64,000 bases of DNA. Origin: Proteiniphilum propionicum (lineage in GTDB: Bacteria; Bacteroidota; Bacteroidia; Bacteroidales; Dysgonomonadaceae). The translations under genes were made by a program, and so were the position numbers. Numbering within the stretch: position 1 is the stretch's first letter; each line of letters begins with the position of its first letter. Of the stretch, positions 40,974-50,936 are shown piece by piece. The notes under the pieces were generated by a model. That model was not told the origin of the DNA, did not search any database, and saw only the letters and a program-made list of their open reading frames with translations. The DNA is taken from positions 1,240,001 to 1,304,000 of the forward strand of contig NZ_CP073586.1 in the NCBI RefSeq assembly GCF_022267555.1, written 5' to 3'.

Positions 40974-43778
40974 ATGAATTATATGCAACGTTTCTTTTAC
41001 CACAGGCTCATTATTTTTATAACTTTAATTACATTCAGCCAGTCAGCATTCACCCAGAAAAAACAACTCGACCACTCCGTTTATGACGATTGGAAAAGCC
41101 TACAGGATATTTCCATCAGTAACGACGGCAGATTTATAAACGCAGTTATCAGCCCACAGGAAGGAGATAGCATGCTTTATATCTATGATTCAAAGGAATG
41201 TAGAGAGTTAAAGATTCACCGTGTAAATAAATATACTCTGTCGGCAGATGGACGATTTACCGTAGGAATGTTAAAGGCCCCTTTTTCAGATGTACGTCAG
41301 GCTAGGATAAAGAAAAAGAAAGCCGATGATTTTCCCAAAGATTCGTTGGTTATTGTCAATAATGAAACATTTAAGTTTTGCAAAATTGCAGATGTGAAAT
41401 CTTACTCAACATCAACGGAGATGGGCGCCTACATTGCCTATAAAAAATCTGCACCAAAAGATACGGTAAAGAACAAACAAAACAAACCAAAGGATTTTCT
41501 GATTATCAGAAACCTGAGCACCTCTGAAGAGGATACCGTTAAAAATTCAAAAGAATTTGCTTTTAACAAGTACGGAAATTCACTGGCTATTTCAGTGGAG
41601 CCTGAAAAAAACGATTCCACCGATACACACAAAGTGTTGTTTATCGATTTGAAAAACGGGGCCAAAAAGCAGATTTCAGCTGATAAAATGGAATATAAAT
41701 CATTTTCTTTCGACGAGCAGGGAAGTCAGCTTGTTTACATAGCTACAAAAGATACTTCTAAAATTGAACAAAAGGTATTCGATGTAAGGTATTTCAAAAA
41801 CTCAATGGATTCGGCAGTTATAGTTGCTTCTAAAACATCAAAAGGGTTGCCTGAAAATTGGATTTTCAATGAAAACTCAAAGCCATATTTTAGTAAAGAC
41901 GGTGAACGTATTATTATTGGAGCTGCTCCAAAACAAATACCTAAAGACACAACAATTGTTGATTTTGAAACAGCCATCCTCGATGTTTGGCACTGGAAGG
42001 ACCCGGTTGTACAGCCGCAACAACTTTTGAGGCTAAAAAACGAATTACGCAGGACCTATACCGGCGTTATTGATCCCGGCCGCCCTCACGAATTTGTTTC
42101 CATAGCCAACGAACAAATGCCCAATGCTTTGTTTTCAGATGAAGGAAACGGGCGTTTTGTCCTTCTTACTTCGGAATTACCTTATGAGATTGAAAGCCAG
42201 TGGAATATTTCTCAAAAAACGGATGCGTGGATTTACGATATGCAATTCCATCAATTGACCGAAATTGCTAAACCTGTTGAGGGAAGGCCTCAGATTTCGC
42301 CATCGGGTAATTTTACCTACTGGTGGAATACCTCTGTAAAACAGTGGTTCTCTTTCGATAACAAAACCAGAAAAATCGTCTGTCTGACTAAGGAGATCCC
42401 GGTCAACTTCTGGAATGAAAAAAATGACACACCAAGCAAACCCGGTGCGTACGGGATTGCGGCATGGGGACAGGATGACAAATTCGTACTTTTATACGAT
42501 GCCTTCGATATATGGAAAATTGATCCTATCGGAAAAGAGATGCCGGAGAATATCACTAAAAATAACGGGAGAAACGATTCAATTACTTTCCGGTACATCA
42601 ACACCGATCCAGAAAAGCTTTTTATTGAGCCAAAAGATGTTTTGCTCTTATCGGCATTTGACAATAAAAGCAAAGAAAGTGGTTTTTATACTCTTAAACA
42701 ACAAGGCAGAAATCCATTAGTAAAAAGGGAATTGGATAAATACAAATATACTTCTCTTAAAAAGGCAAAAAACGCGGAAGCATTTGTTTTTCAAAAAAGC
42801 AATTTTAATACGTCACCAGATTTGTATTTAACCCTGAATTTTTGGAGATCGGTAGAAAAACTAACCTGTATCAATCCCCAAATGAAAGATTATAGCTGGG
42901 GTACAGCAGAAATTTTTGAGTGGACAACATTCGATGGTAAACAATCACAGGGAATTTTGTATAAACCCGAGAATTTCGACTCTGGGAAGAAATATCCGGT
43001 AATGATATATTTCTACGAAAAACATTCCGATGACCTTTACCGCTATTTTGCTCCTGCGCCAAGCCGATCAGTTATTAATATTCCATTCTTCGTTAGCCGG
43101 GGATACATTGTTTTTACACCGGATATTCACTACGGGGTAGGACAACCCGGCAATGATGCGTACAACTACGTTGTTTCGGGAGCGAAGGCATTGGCAAAAA
43201 ACAGATGGGCAGATCTGGAAAATATGGCCATACAGGGGCAAAGCTGGGGGGGCTATCAGGTGGCATATATAATTACCCGCACAAATATGTTTAAAGCTGC
43301 CGGAGCCGGTGCGCCAGTGTCAAACATGACAAGTGCTTACGGCGGAATCCGCTGGGAATCGGGGCGCAGCCGCCAGCTTCAGTACGAACAGACACAATCA
43401 AGAATTGGCGCTACAATGAGCGACTCACTGCAACTTTATATTGAGAACTCTCCTGTTTTCTTTGCTAATAAGGTAAACACACCGCTGCTTATTATGCACA
43501 ACGATGATGACGGTGCAGTGCCCTGGTATCAGGGAATTGAGTATTTTATGTCGCTGCGTCGCCTGGGAAAACCTGTATGGATGCTCCAATACAACAAGGA
43601 AGCCCATAACCTGAGCCTGCGCCGTAATGCCAAAGATCTTTCCATCAGGCTGCAACAGTTCTTTGACCATTATCTTAAAGGTGCTCCCGCTCCTGTTTGG
43701 ATGACACGTGGTGTGCCGGCTATTGAAAAGGGAAAATCGTGGGGATATGAAATTGATAACTCAACAACCGGGAGATAG
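40974..43778 (+). CDS. Secreted S9-family prolyl oligopeptidase-like peptidase
   Basis: A 934-residue protein from the ATG at 40974 (40983 is an alternative). Signal peptide FYHRLIIFITLITFSQSAFT. The N-terminal ~600 residues form a propeller; the C-terminal alpha/beta hydrolase has the nucleophile S757 in GQSWGGYQ, D846 in HNDDDGAVP, and H878 in KEAHNLS. Such exported peptidases cleave peptides in the periplasm or surface of asaccharolytic Bacteroidetes. It seems full length and monocistronic, lying beyond the decayed island. Confidence 0.92.
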   Translation: MNYMQRFFYHRLIIFITLITFSQSAFTQKKQLDHSVYDDWKSLQDISISNDGRFINAVISPQEGDSMLYIYDSKECRELKIHRVNKYTLSADGRFTVGMLKAPFSDVRQARIKKKKADDFPKDSLVIVNNETFKFCKIADVKSYSTSTEMGAYIAYKKSAPKDTVKNKQNKPKDFLIIRNLSTSEEDTVKNSKEFAFNKYGNSLAISVEPEKNDSTDTHKVLFIDLKNGAKKQISADKMEYKSFSFDEQGSQLVYIATKDTSKIEQKVFDVRYFKNSMDSAVIVASKTSKGLPENWIFNENSKPYFSKDGERIIIGAAPKQIPKDTTIVDFETAILDVWHWKDPVVQPQQLLRLKNELRRTYTGVIDPGRPHEFVSIANEQMPNALFSDEGNGRFVLLTSELPYEIESQWNISQKTDAWIYDMQFHQLTEIAKPVEGRPQISPSGNFTYWWNTSVKQWFSFDNKTRKIVCLTKEIPVNFWNEKNDTPSKPGAYGIAAWGQDDKFVLLYDAFDIWKIDPIGKEMPENITKNNGRNDSITFRYINTDPEKLFIEPKDVLLLSAFDNKSKESGFYTLKQQGRNPLVKRELDKYKYTSLKKAKNAEAFVFQKSNFNTSPDLYLTLNFWRSVEKLTCINPQMKDYSWGTAEIFEWTTFDGKQSQGILYKPENFDSGKKYPVMIYFYEKHSDDLYRYFAPAPSRSVINIPFFVSRGYIVFTPDIHYGVGQPGNDAYNYVVSGAKALAKNRWADLENMAIQGQSWGGYQVAYIITRTNMFKAAGAGAPVSNMTSAYGGIRWESGRSRQLQYEQTQSRIGATMSDSLQLYIENSPVFFANKVNTPLLIMHNDDDGAVPWYQGIEYFMSLRRLGKPVWMLQYNKEAHNLSLRRNAKDLSIRLQQFFDHYLKGAPAPVWMTRGVPAIEKGKSWGYEIDNSTTGR

Positions 43779-43935
43779 GTAAACCGAAGATAGGTAAACT
43801 GAGATAGGACAACCGGAATAGACAATTTTTTATCCAGTTTATTTACTTTTTGTCAAAAAAATCAATAGATAATGTCGGATAATTGCCAGATTATTTGTTT
43901 ATTTGTAAGTGAAATGTTACAAAAAAACAGTTATT

Positions 43936-44835
43936 ATGATCCGCGATTTAACTGAACTGCTCCGGAAAGCCAAAAACAGGCCAAAAAGGACGGTAGCTAT
44001 TGCTGCTGCTGAAAATGAACATGTGCTTAAAGCTTTGAAAGATGCTGTGAAAGAGGAAATTATAATCCCTTTGCTTATAGGAGATAAAACTAAGATTGAG
44101 CGAATAGCTTTTTCAATAGGTTTTGATTTGAGTAATTTTGATATTATCGACAACCGGGAGGGTGCTGCTGTTTCTGCACGAATTGCCGTGGAGAACATAA
44201 AAAATGGAGATGCAGATATAATAATGAAAGGATTCGTTAGTACCGGTGAACTTTTGAAAGCGGTTCTTGACAAAGAATCTGGATTACACTATAATCAGTT
44301 GCTAAGTCATGTCGCTTTTTTTCAATCTCCTTACTACCATAAGATTTTTTGTGTGACCGATGTGGCGATGAATATTGCACCTGGTCTTTACGAAAAGGCA
44401 CAAATTATAGAGAACGCGGTAAACGCATGTCAACTCCTTGGTATTGAAAAACCAAAAGTGGCTGTGGCAGCTGCTGTGGAGAAGGTAAATCCAAAAATGG
44501 AGGCTACGGTACATGCTGCCCAATTAAAAGAAATGAACCTTGACGGACGGATAAAAGGGTGTGTGGTGGATGGCCCCTTCGCGATAGACATAGCAGTGAA
44601 TAGGGAGGCAGCACGAAACAAAGGTATTGAGAGTGAAGTTGCTGGCGACTGTGACATCATACTGGCACCCGATATTGAGGCGGGGAATATGTTTTACAAA
44701 GCACTTAACTTTTTAGGCGGGGCAACAGTAGCCGCTGTTGTGATGGGTGCTGCAGCACCTGTTGTGCTGACCTCCCGGTCAGACGATGAGCGGAGCAAGT
44801 TGTTCTCAATTGCACTGGCAGCCTGTCTAAGATAA
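43936..44835 (+). CDS. ptb: Phosphate butyryltransferase
   Basis: A 299-residue protein of the phosphate acetyl/butyryl transferase family: MKGFVSTGELLKAVLD, CVTDVAMNIAPGLYEKAQIIENAV and LGGATVAAVVMGAAAPVVLTSRSDD near the end. It converts butyryl-CoA and phosphate to butyryl phosphate, which butyrate kinase then uses for ATP. The start is placed at the ATG 43936; the frame is also open from a GTG at 43909. butyrate kinase follows 98 bp later, which confirms the assignment over Pta. Confidence 0.92.
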   Translation: MIRDLTELLRKAKNRPKRTVAIAAAENEHVLKALKDAVKEEIIIPLLIGDKTKIERIAFSIGFDLSNFDIIDNREGAAVSARIAVENIKNGDADIIMKGFVSTGELLKAVLDKESGLHYNQLLSHVAFFQSPYYHKIFCVTDVAMNIAPGLYEKAQIIENAVNACQLLGIEKPKVAVAAAVEKVNPKMEATVHAAQLKEMNLDGRIKGCVVDGPFAIDIAVNREAARNKGIESEVAGDCDIILAPDIEAGNMFYKALNFLGGATVAAVVMGAAAPVVLTSRSDDERSKLFSIALAACLR

Positions 44836-44933
44836 TATATTATTGGCCCTTGTTGCCGAAGCAGCAGCTTAAACAGCTATATCCCCGGAAAGAACATTAA
44901 GATGTATATAAAAAAATAAAAACATATAAACAT

Positions 44934-46013
44934 ATGGGAACAAATACACGTATTCTTGTCATTAACCCCGGGTCAACGTCGACTAAGATAGCAATTTACC
45001 AGCAGGAAAAGGTGATCTTCCTTAAAACAATCAAGCATGCTCCCGAAGCATTACGAAAATTTGAAAAGATTACAGATCAGTATGAATACAGAAAGAATAT
45101 CATTTATGAGGAACTAAAGGGTGCTGACGTCCCCGTTGAAACCATTGATGCAGTGATAGGGAGGGGAGGGCTGGTGAAACCTATTGCATCAGGTGTTTAC
45201 CGGGTGAATGAAGCAATGCGAAAAGACCTTTTTGAATGCAAGCGTGGAGAACACGCCAGCAACTTAGGAGCGCTTATTGCGCACGATATCGCGAAGCTGC
45301 TCCCCTCGGCAGAAGCATTCATTGCCGATCCCGTTGTGGTGGATGAGTTACTGCCTTTGGCAAGATATTCCGGACATCCGCTATTTGAAAGAAAATCAAT
45401 TTTTCATGCGTTGAATCAGAAAGCAATAGCCCGCTCACACGCAAAATCTATCATGAAAAAATATGATGACCTTAATCTTATTGTGGTACATCTTGGAGGT
45501 GGAATTACTGTAGGCGCACATCAAAAAGGAAAGGTGATTGATGTAAACCAGGGACTTGATGGTGATGGCCCTTTTTCCCCGGAACGCTCCGGCTCATTGC
45601 CAGTGGGGCAATTGTTGAAAGTAGCTTTCAGTGGGATATACAGCTACGAAAAGATGTCTGAAATGGTTGTCGGTAAAGGAGGAATGATGGCTTACCTGGG
45701 AACTAATGATGCTTATATTGCCGAACGTGAAGCGAGAAATGGTGATAATAAATGTATGGAAGTGCTGGAGGCGATGGCTTACCAGGTGGCAAAAGAGATA
45801 GGTGCCATGTCTACCGTATTGAAAGGGGAGATTGATGCGATCCTTATTACTGGCGGAATTGCCAATAGTAAATGGTTCTGCAATCTGATCAGCCAACGGG
45901 TCTATCGGATTGCACCGGTTCACCTCTATCCGGGCCAAGACGAAATGGGAGCCCTGGCGGAGAATGCATTGCTTGCCCTCAATGGAGAGATTGAGATAAA
46001 AGAATACAAATAG
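44934..46013 (+). CDS. buk: Butyrate kinase
   Basis: A 359-residue ASKHA-fold kinase: N-terminal phosphate-1 motif LVINPGSTSTKIAIY, GRGGLVKPIASGVY, HLGGGITVGAHQKGKVIDVNQGL and the C-terminal ITGGIANS adenosine motif. It transfers phosphate from butyryl phosphate to ADP. The length matches Buk. The stop codon abuts the ATG of the next gene (46011-46014), so the ATP-grasp protein is tightly coupled to it. Confidence 0.94.
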   Translation: MGTNTRILVINPGSTSTKIAIYQQEKVIFLKTIKHAPEALRKFEKITDQYEYRKNIIYEELKGADVPVETIDAVIGRGGLVKPIASGVYRVNEAMRKDLFECKRGEHASNLGALIAHDIAKLLPSAEAFIADPVVVDELLPLARYSGHPLFERKSIFHALNQKAIARSHAKSIMKKYDDLNLIVVHLGGGITVGAHQKGKVIDVNQGLDGDGPFSPERSGSLPVGQLLKVAFSGIYSYEKMSEMVVGKGGMMAYLGTNDAYIAEREARNGDNKCMEVLEAMAYQVAKEIGAMSTVLKGEIDAILITGGIANSKWFCNLISQRVYRIAPVHLYPGQDEMGALAENALLALNGEIEIKEYK

Positions 46014-47174
46014 ATGTATCTTTTTAATCCCTGGCACGATCTTGCCCTTGCAAATTTTGAAGCTAACTATACACCACCTGCTGCTGCTGTGAAGATGGCC
46101 GAGGATCTGGCCGTTTTGCCGGTATGGTATGGGAAAGGTGATTTGGTGATAGCGGAAGGAGAGTTAAACCGGTCATTTGTCGATGCCATTAAAAAGATAT
46201 TCCCTGTTTCCTCTGATCTGATTCCATTCAGTGATATTTGTTTGCACCCCGGTGAGGAGATTATTCCCTGGGGATGGAGTCCGGCATTACGTAAAAAGCT
46301 TCTGGCTCAGGGTGCCGCTGAACAGCAAATTCCTACGATTGAAGATTTAAGGCGATTAAGGGAGTATTCGAACCGGCAAAATGCTGTGCTACTGCTGCGT
46401 GATTTAAAGGCCGGGGAAGTGGAATTTTGTGGGGAATCATATTTTTTCACAAACATGGAGGAGTTGTTGGCATATCAGCACTCTACTCCCGGCAACAAGG
46501 TATTGAAGATGCCACTCTCCGGCAGCGGAAAAGGATTGATATGGATATTGGGGGAGATAACTGACAAGCAAGTTGATTGGTGCAGACGGGTTATCAGATT
46601 ACAGGGTGGGGTGGTAGCGGAGCCTGTTTTGAGCAAGATACAGGATTTCGCAATGGAGTTTTATATTGATAGGGGAAAGGCCAGCTTTGTAGGTTATTCT
46701 ATTTTCGGGTCTACAGCATCGGGCGCATACAAGGGGAATGAACTACTTTCCGATAGACGGATTGAAGAAAAACTTTCCGCTAATATTTCTTTTACCCTGA
46801 TGCAGCAGCTTCGAGAGACTCTTTTAGTGAAGCTTGCCGGTTATTTTCCTTTATATACCGGTTATGCGGGTGTCGATATGATGATTTGCGAAACGGCAGG
46901 AGGGTACCGTGTCCAGCCTTGTGTGGAGATCAATATGCGAATGAATATGGGTGTAGCGGCACATCTATTCTTCGATAGTTTTGTTAATTCTTCCTCGGAG
47001 GGGAAGTTCGTTGTGGACTATTTTAAAAAGCAGGGAAGCGCCTTGTCGTTCCATGAAAAAATGCAACGGGAATCCCCACTACAGGTAACAGGTGGAAAAA
47101 TACTTTCCGGATACCTGTCATTGACTCCCGTTGCAGCAGATAGCCGCTACACTGCATATGTAGTAGTGGGTTAA
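46014..47174 (+). CDS. ATP-grasp-like protein of unknown function coupled to buk
   Basis: A 386-residue soluble protein starting immediately after the buk stop. ATP-grasp features are seen: KMPLSGSGKGL (lysine and glycine-rich loop, ~160-170), VVAEPVLSKIQDFAMEFYID (~205-225), and GYAGVDMMICETAGGYRVQPCVEINMRMNMG (~285-315, acidic metal ligands and the E-x-N motif). The N-terminus MYLFNPWHDLALAN is unusual and well defined. ATP-grasp enzymes ligate a carboxylate to an amine or thiol. No substrate could be assigned; coupling to ptb-buk hints at a role in acid or CoA metabolism, or only at shared expression. Confidence 0.65.
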   Translation: MYLFNPWHDLALANFEANYTPPAAAVKMAEDLAVLPVWYGKGDLVIAEGELNRSFVDAIKKIFPVSSDLIPFSDICLHPGEEIIPWGWSPALRKKLLAQGAAEQQIPTIEDLRRLREYSNRQNAVLLLRDLKAGEVEFCGESYFFTNMEELLAYQHSTPGNKVLKMPLSGSGKGLIWILGEITDKQVDWCRRVIRLQGGVVAEPVLSKIQDFAMEFYIDRGKASFVGYSIFGSTASGAYKGNELLSDRRIEEKLSANISFTLMQQLRETLLVKLAGYFPLYTGYAGVDMMICETAGGYRVQPCVEINMRMNMGVAAHLFFDSFVNSSSEGKFVVDYFKKQGSALSFHEKMQRESPLQVTGGKILSGYLSLTPVAADSRYTAYVVVG

Positions 47175-47312
47175 TCAACTATTCATTGTGAGAATGGTTT
47201 TGCTTAGTCAGGGTGTTAAAAATATTTTCGATCAGCCCGGTTGTCGTTGTTTCGGAATAGAAACCATAAACATTCACCAATACTCCTTTTAAATAGTTTT
47301 ATGAAAAGTGGG

Positions 47313-48686
47313 CTATTTTTTCATCTCCTCTGCGAAGTATTTATAGAACAGAGGTATAGTCCTTATTCCATTGTAGAATTGCTCAAGCGGGAAGTTCTCG
47401 TTGGGCGAGTGAATTGCATCGGACCCGAGCCCAAAGCCCATCAGTACCGATTTTATTCCGAGAATCTCTTCAAAAGCGGCAATGATTGGGATGCTGCCAC
47501 CTGAACGTACTGGCACCGGCTCTTTCCCGTAGATTTCCCTGTAGGCTTTTTCGGCTGCCTGATATGCCGGTAAATCAATGGGACAAACATAGGAGGGGCC
47601 TCCGTGTAGATACTCCACCTTCACCTTTACCGATTTTGGTGCTATTCCCTCGAAATATTTCACGAAAAGCTTAGCTATCTTGTTGTGGTCCTGGTTGGGC
47701 ACCAGTCGTGTGCTGATCTTGGCATAAGCTTTTGAGGGCAAGACAGTTTTTGCCCCCTCCCCAGTATAGCCGCCCCATATACCACATACGTCAAATGAAG
47801 GGCGAATACCGGTACGCTCACTGGTGGTATACCCTTTTTCGCCGGACAGCTCCTTCACATCGAGCGACCTTTTATACTCTTCAGCAGAGAATGGAGCTTT
47901 TGCCATCATTGAGCGTTCTTTTCGAGAGACCTCCACCACATCGTCGTAGAATCCGGGAATCAAGATCCGCCCTTCATCATCAACAGTCTGGGCAATCATT
48001 TTTGAAAGCACATTGATAGGGTTAGCAACAGCTCCGCCGAAAATACCGGAGTGAAGGTCCACATTTGGCCCCGTTACTTCTACCTGCCAGTAGGCAAGTC
48101 CCCGGAGGCCGGTAGTAATGGAGGGGACATCCGGTGCTATCATAGAAGTATCGGAGACTAGTATAACATCAGCTTGCAGCATCTTCTTGTTTTTTTTGCA
48201 GAATTCGGGAAGACTGGGAGAGCCTATTTCTTCCTCACCTTCGATAAGGAACTTCACATTACATTCCAGCCTGCCTGATTGCACGAGATATTCAAAGGCC
48301 TTGGCGTGCATGAACGACTGTCCTTTGTCGTCATCGGCACCACGCGCCCAAACCTTTCCATCCTTTACCACCGGCTCAAAAGGATTGGTCTTCCATGATC
48401 CTATCGGATCAACAGGCATCACATCCATATGGGCGTAGACCATTACAGTGGGTGCATTTTTGCTGATAATTTTCTCCCCGTAGGTAACAGGGTTTCCTCC
48501 GGTTTCCATAACCTCGGCCTTGTCGGCTCCTGCAGCCAGAAGGAGTTCTTTCCACTTTTCTGCAACCCGGTACATATCGGGTTTGTGCTCTGGCAGTGAA
48601 GAGACCGAAGGGATGCGGATAAGCTCAAAAAGCTCGTCCATAAAACGTTTTTTGTGTGTTTCTATGTACTTGTCTATTTCATTCAT
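47313..48686 (-). CDS. M20-family dipeptidase
   Basis: A 457-residue metallopeptidase of the CNDP/PepV-like branch: VYAHMDVMPVDP (His ligand), WARGADDDKGQ (bridging Asp), EGEEEIGSPSL (Glu general base and ligand), VSDTSM, and RSGGSIPIIAAFEEILG plus HSPNEN at the C-terminus. The inserted lid domain starts with GLRGLAYWQVEVTG. It has no signal peptide and is probably a cytosolic di/tripeptidase. It is convergent with the ATP-grasp gene, and the 138 bp between show no clear terminator. Confidence 0.93.
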   Translation of the reverse strand: MNEIDKYIETHKKRFMDELFELIRIPSVSSLPEHKPDMYRVAEKWKELLLAAGADKAEVMETGGNPVTYGEKIISKNAPTVMVYAHMDVMPVDPIGSWKTNPFEPVVKDGKVWARGADDDKGQSFMHAKAFEYLVQSGRLECNVKFLIEGEEEIGSPSLPEFCKKNKKMLQADVILVSDTSMIAPDVPSITTGLRGLAYWQVEVTGPNVDLHSGIFGGAVANPINVLSKMIAQTVDDEGRILIPGFYDDVVEVSRKERSMMAKAPFSAEEYKRSLDVKELSGEKGYTTSERTGIRPSFDVCGIWGGYTGEGAKTVLPSKAYAKISTRLVPNQDHNKIAKLFVKYFEGIAPKSVKVKVEYLHGGPSYVCPIDLPAYQAAEKAYREIYGKEPVPVRSGGSIPIIAAFEEILGIKSVLMGFGLGSDAIHSPNENFPLEQFYNGIRTIPLFYKYFAEEMKK

Positions 48687-48791
48687 ATTATTTCGGTTTT
48701 ACTATTTAGTGTAAAACTATAAAAAAATTGAGAGCGTTGCAATAGAATTGCCTATTTTCAACTGTTTTTTCATTTGTCTGGAAAAAACTTG

Positions 48792-48799
48792 TAAATTTG
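48792..48799 (+). promoter_or_regulatory. -7 box upstream of the HExxH lipoprotein
   Basis: TAAATTTG fits TAnnTTTG and lies 77 bp ahead of the start codon. The -33 element is not clear (nearest TTTG at 48773 is too close). Confidence 0.4.
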
Positions 48800-48875
48800 T
48801 TTATTAAAAATTATAACGGGGGAAAACAGTGCAATAGTTCGTTCATAACTGTACCCTTAAAAAACACCAGGAATA

Positions 48876-50936
48876 ATGAAAAAAATCCTTTTCACTACCA
48901 TCATGTTACTTCTTGCCGGATTAGCGGCATGCAGTACCAACACGAAAGATAAGACAGATATGAAAAACGCTGACTTTATAACTGATTCACAGATAGGCAA
49001 TGTTACGAAACAGTTGAAAGATTCACTTGGCGAGCCACACTCTTTCCGTATTGAACGGGGTGTAAAGCAAGTAGCTGGTCTGTGGCGGGAGCCGGACGGC
49101 ACTGTGGACGATTTTGCCCGCTTCTGTAAAAGCTCTTTTGTGGCCGATAAGGAGCAGTTGGCATCACTTTTCAACACTCTGGAACGAAATTTAGAGGTAA
49201 TCAACGGCTATTTTCACAAGATGGATGTGATGCTTAAAGCACCTCTGCAGCTCGAAGGGCCTGAGATCACTCCAGTGGATATGATGTTCGGCAGTTACGA
49301 CGCAGCAGCTCATCTGACGGATGATCTTTATACCAACAGGATAGCTTTTATTACAGCATTGAATTTTCCGTTTTACTCGTTGGAAGAAAAGAGCGAGCTT
49401 GGGGAAAAGTGGACACGGCAAGAGTGGGCGTATGCACGTATGGGAGACAAGTTTATTTCGAGAGTCCCCGCAACTGTTAAGCAAGAAATCTCAAAGACTC
49501 TTACAGAAGCTGATACCTATATTTCAGATTACAATATTTACATGGGGAATTTGAGGAATATTAAGGATGAACAACTCTTTCCAGATGACATGAAACTGAT
49601 ATCTCACTGGGGATTACGCGATGAGTTGAAATCGAATTATGCAGACAAAGAGGGAGGTATTGAAAAGCAGCGGATTATCTATACTGTGATGCAACGTATA
49701 ATTGATCAGTCCATTCCATTGCAGATTATTAACAGCGATACCTATACATGGAGGCCTGAGACGAACGATGTTTTTGAAGGGAAAGAAAAGGTCTCTTCCA
49801 CTCCTGAAGAGACTAAGAGATATGAGGTGTTCCTGAAGAATTTTCATGCTATGAGTCAGCTTGATGTCTATTCTCCGCATTATCCCACTCAGCTTGCACG
49901 GGCTTTCGATGCTTCCATGGAGATCCCTCAGAAAGATGTGGAGGAGTTGTTCAAAGGATTGCTCTCTTCACCGCAGGTTAAAGAGGTGGCGTCATTCATC
50001 GAGTCGAGGCTTGGACGGAAGTTGGAACCTTTTGACATCTGGTATAACGGGTTTAAAGCTCGTGGTAGCATTTCCGAAGAACAGCTCTCTTCAATCACCT
50101 CCGAGAAATACCCTGATGCGAAAGCACTTGAAAAAGATCTTCCCAATATTCTCGAGAAACTTGGTTGGTCACCCGATAAGGCAAATGATATATCTTCGCT
50201 AGTAACAGTCGACTCATCACGTGGTGCCGGGCATGCATGGGGAGCTGAGATGCGCAATGATGTTGCCCGCCTTCGTACACGCATAGGACCCGGGGGGATG
50301 GATTATAAGGGTTACAACATTGCCGTTCATGAGTTTGGCCACAATGTAGAGCAGACCATTACCATGAACAATGTGGATTCCTACATGCTCAACGGTGTTC
50401 CTAACACCTCTTTTACCGAAGCTGTGGCATTTTTATTCCAAAAGCGTGATCTGGAGCTGCTTGGCCTGAAAAACCCAAATACTGAAGATGAATACTATCT
50501 CGCGTTGGATAACTTCTGGTCTAGTTACGAGATAATGGGGGTGTCGCTGGTCGATATAAAAGTATGGGAGTGGCTTTACGCTCACCCCGATGCTACACCG
50601 GCTCAGTTGAAAGAGACTGTTATTAATGCTGCAAAAGAGGTCTGGAACACATATTATGCAGGAGTATTGGGAGGAGAAGATGAGACGTTGTTGGGAATCT
50701 ATTCTCACATGATCGATTACCCTCTATACCTTCCCAACTACCCGATGGGGCACCTGATCGACTTCCAGATTGAACAGCAGGTACGCGGAAAAAATCTTGC
50801 TGAAGAAGTTGAACGGATGTACACCCAGGGCAGAATAATACCGCAGTTGTGGATGAAAAATGCAGTAGGATCTCCCATCTCTATAGAGCCTCTGCTTTCA
50901 TCAACAGATGATGCACTGCAGTCATTAAATAAGTAG
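48876..50936 (+). CDS. HExxH zinc-metallopeptidase-like lipoprotein
   Basis: A 686-residue protein with a lipoprotein signal (FTTIMLLLAGLAAC). A zincin motif is present: H485-E486-F-G-H489 in AVHEFGHNVEQ and a downstream glutamate E515 in TEAVAFLFQ that could be the third ligand. The long N-terminal part is helical, and the C-terminal part (ATPAQLKETVINAAKEVWN…MIDYPLYLPNYPMGHLIDFQIE) also contains conserved-looking His/Glu. It might be a distant M49 or other gluzincin family member, but the M49 HELLGH spacing is not met. It stands alone, followed by tandem repeats. Confidence 0.65.
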   Translation: MKKILFTTIMLLLAGLAACSTNTKDKTDMKNADFITDSQIGNVTKQLKDSLGEPHSFRIERGVKQVAGLWREPDGTVDDFARFCKSSFVADKEQLASLFNTLERNLEVINGYFHKMDVMLKAPLQLEGPEITPVDMMFGSYDAAAHLTDDLYTNRIAFITALNFPFYSLEEKSELGEKWTRQEWAYARMGDKFISRVPATVKQEISKTLTEADTYISDYNIYMGNLRNIKDEQLFPDDMKLISHWGLRDELKSNYADKEGGIEKQRIIYTVMQRIIDQSIPLQIINSDTYTWRPETNDVFEGKEKVSSTPEETKRYEVFLKNFHAMSQLDVYSPHYPTQLARAFDASMEIPQKDVEELFKGLLSSPQVKEVASFIESRLGRKLEPFDIWYNGFKARGSISEEQLSSITSEKYPDAKALEKDLPNILEKLGWSPDKANDISSLVTVDSSRGAGHAWGAEMRNDVARLRTRIGPGGMDYKGYNIAVHEFGHNVEQTITMNNVDSYMLNGVPNTSFTEAVAFLFQKRDLELLGLKNPNTEDEYYLALDNFWSSYEIMGVSLVDIKVWEWLYAHPDATPAQLKETVINAAKEVWNTYYAGVLGGEDETLLGIYSHMIDYPLYLPNYPMGHLIDFQIEQQVRGKNLAEEVERMYTQGRIIPQLWMKNAVGSPISIEPLLSSTDDALQSLNK

